Of a stretch of DNA of 30,610 nucleotides, positions 30,450 through 30,610 are shown piece after piece. The position numbers and the translations under genes are program-made. Position 1 is the stretch's first letter. Each line of letters starts with the position of its first letter. The stretch is taken from NCBI GenBank assembly GCA_003833135.1, contig QZLH01001156.1:1-30610 (forward strand). Reading direction: 5' to 3'. A model generated the notes under the pieces. That model worked only from the letters and a program-made list of their open reading frames with translations, searched no databases and had not been told where the DNA came from. The stretch comes from Oehlia diaphana. Lineage: Eukaryota; Glomeromycota; Glomeromycetes; Glomerales; Glomeraceae.

Positions 30450-30610
30450 TATCTATTTGTAACACAAATTATTAAAATTATTCTCTTTTTTTTAATAATA
30501 TTGTCATTTCTATATTAAGATTGTGAACATAATTTTTTACATCTACCCTAAGAAATTTTTTTTTTCTTTAATAAAAAAAAAAAAAAAGGAAAAAGAAAAT
30601 TAAACTAATT
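30450..30610. other. 3' flank of BCKDHB
   Basis: AT-rich 3' untranslated region and flank with long T and A runs, including TTTAATAAAAA near 30566, a possible polyadenylation signal. Nothing else is visible before the window ends. Confidence 0.4.

Overview
The window looks like nuclear DNA of an arbuscular mycorrhizal fungus, most likely Rhizophagus irregularis or a close relative. The base composition is strongly AT-rich, introns are short (about 60-130 nt, GT..AG), all three stop codons are used, and there is a cluster of the tyrosine-kinase-like (TKL-type) kinases that are expanded in Glomeromycotina (catalytic loop H-[KQ]-D-Y-H-S-G-N, D-L-G in place of D-F-G). The species call is from memory of these families, not from a search.

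Layout. 1-5.6 kb: one orphan 161-aa reading frame on the minus strand, then accessory DNA with a tandem repeat of about 115 bp (932-1258), a 428-bp Tc1/mariner-type inverted-repeat element with TA target duplications (2822-3249) and a 12-bp minisatellite (3345-3404). 5.6-7.3 kb: a decayed minus-strand kinase. 7.8-9.3 kb: a small PB1-like reading frame and a five-exon minus-strand gene of unknown function. 10.8-11.5 kb: a two-exon gene for a PPxY / Q-rich / CxxCxGxG protein. 13.5-14.1 kb: a broken Q/N-rich gene. 15.8-16.2 kb: a fold-back inverted-repeat element. 17.4-24.1 kb: three head-to-tail kinase paralogues. 26.1-27.96 kb: a conserved-looking ten-exon gene. 28.5-30.45 kb: a nine-exon gene for mitochondrial branched-chain 2-oxoacid dehydrogenase E1-beta, the only confidently recognised metabolic gene.

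Most genes are invisible to a single-frame ORF scan because they are split by short introns. The exon models here were built by hand from GT/AG sites and keep phase from start to stop, so they are predictions that transcript data can test. The most distinctive local biology is the kinase array. Each member carries a string of very short, phase-1, interchangeable 3' exons that encode two copies of a Y-x-[TS]-[KR]-E-[FI]-x-F-D-I motif, the last one ending at the stop codon. The intron before these exons often ends in a poly(T)-poly(A) palindrome used directly as the splice acceptor. The members show different stages of decay and partial homogenisation: one apparently intact, one with a 16-residue deletion, one with a frameshift and a lost splice donor, and one heavily decayed copy on the other strand.
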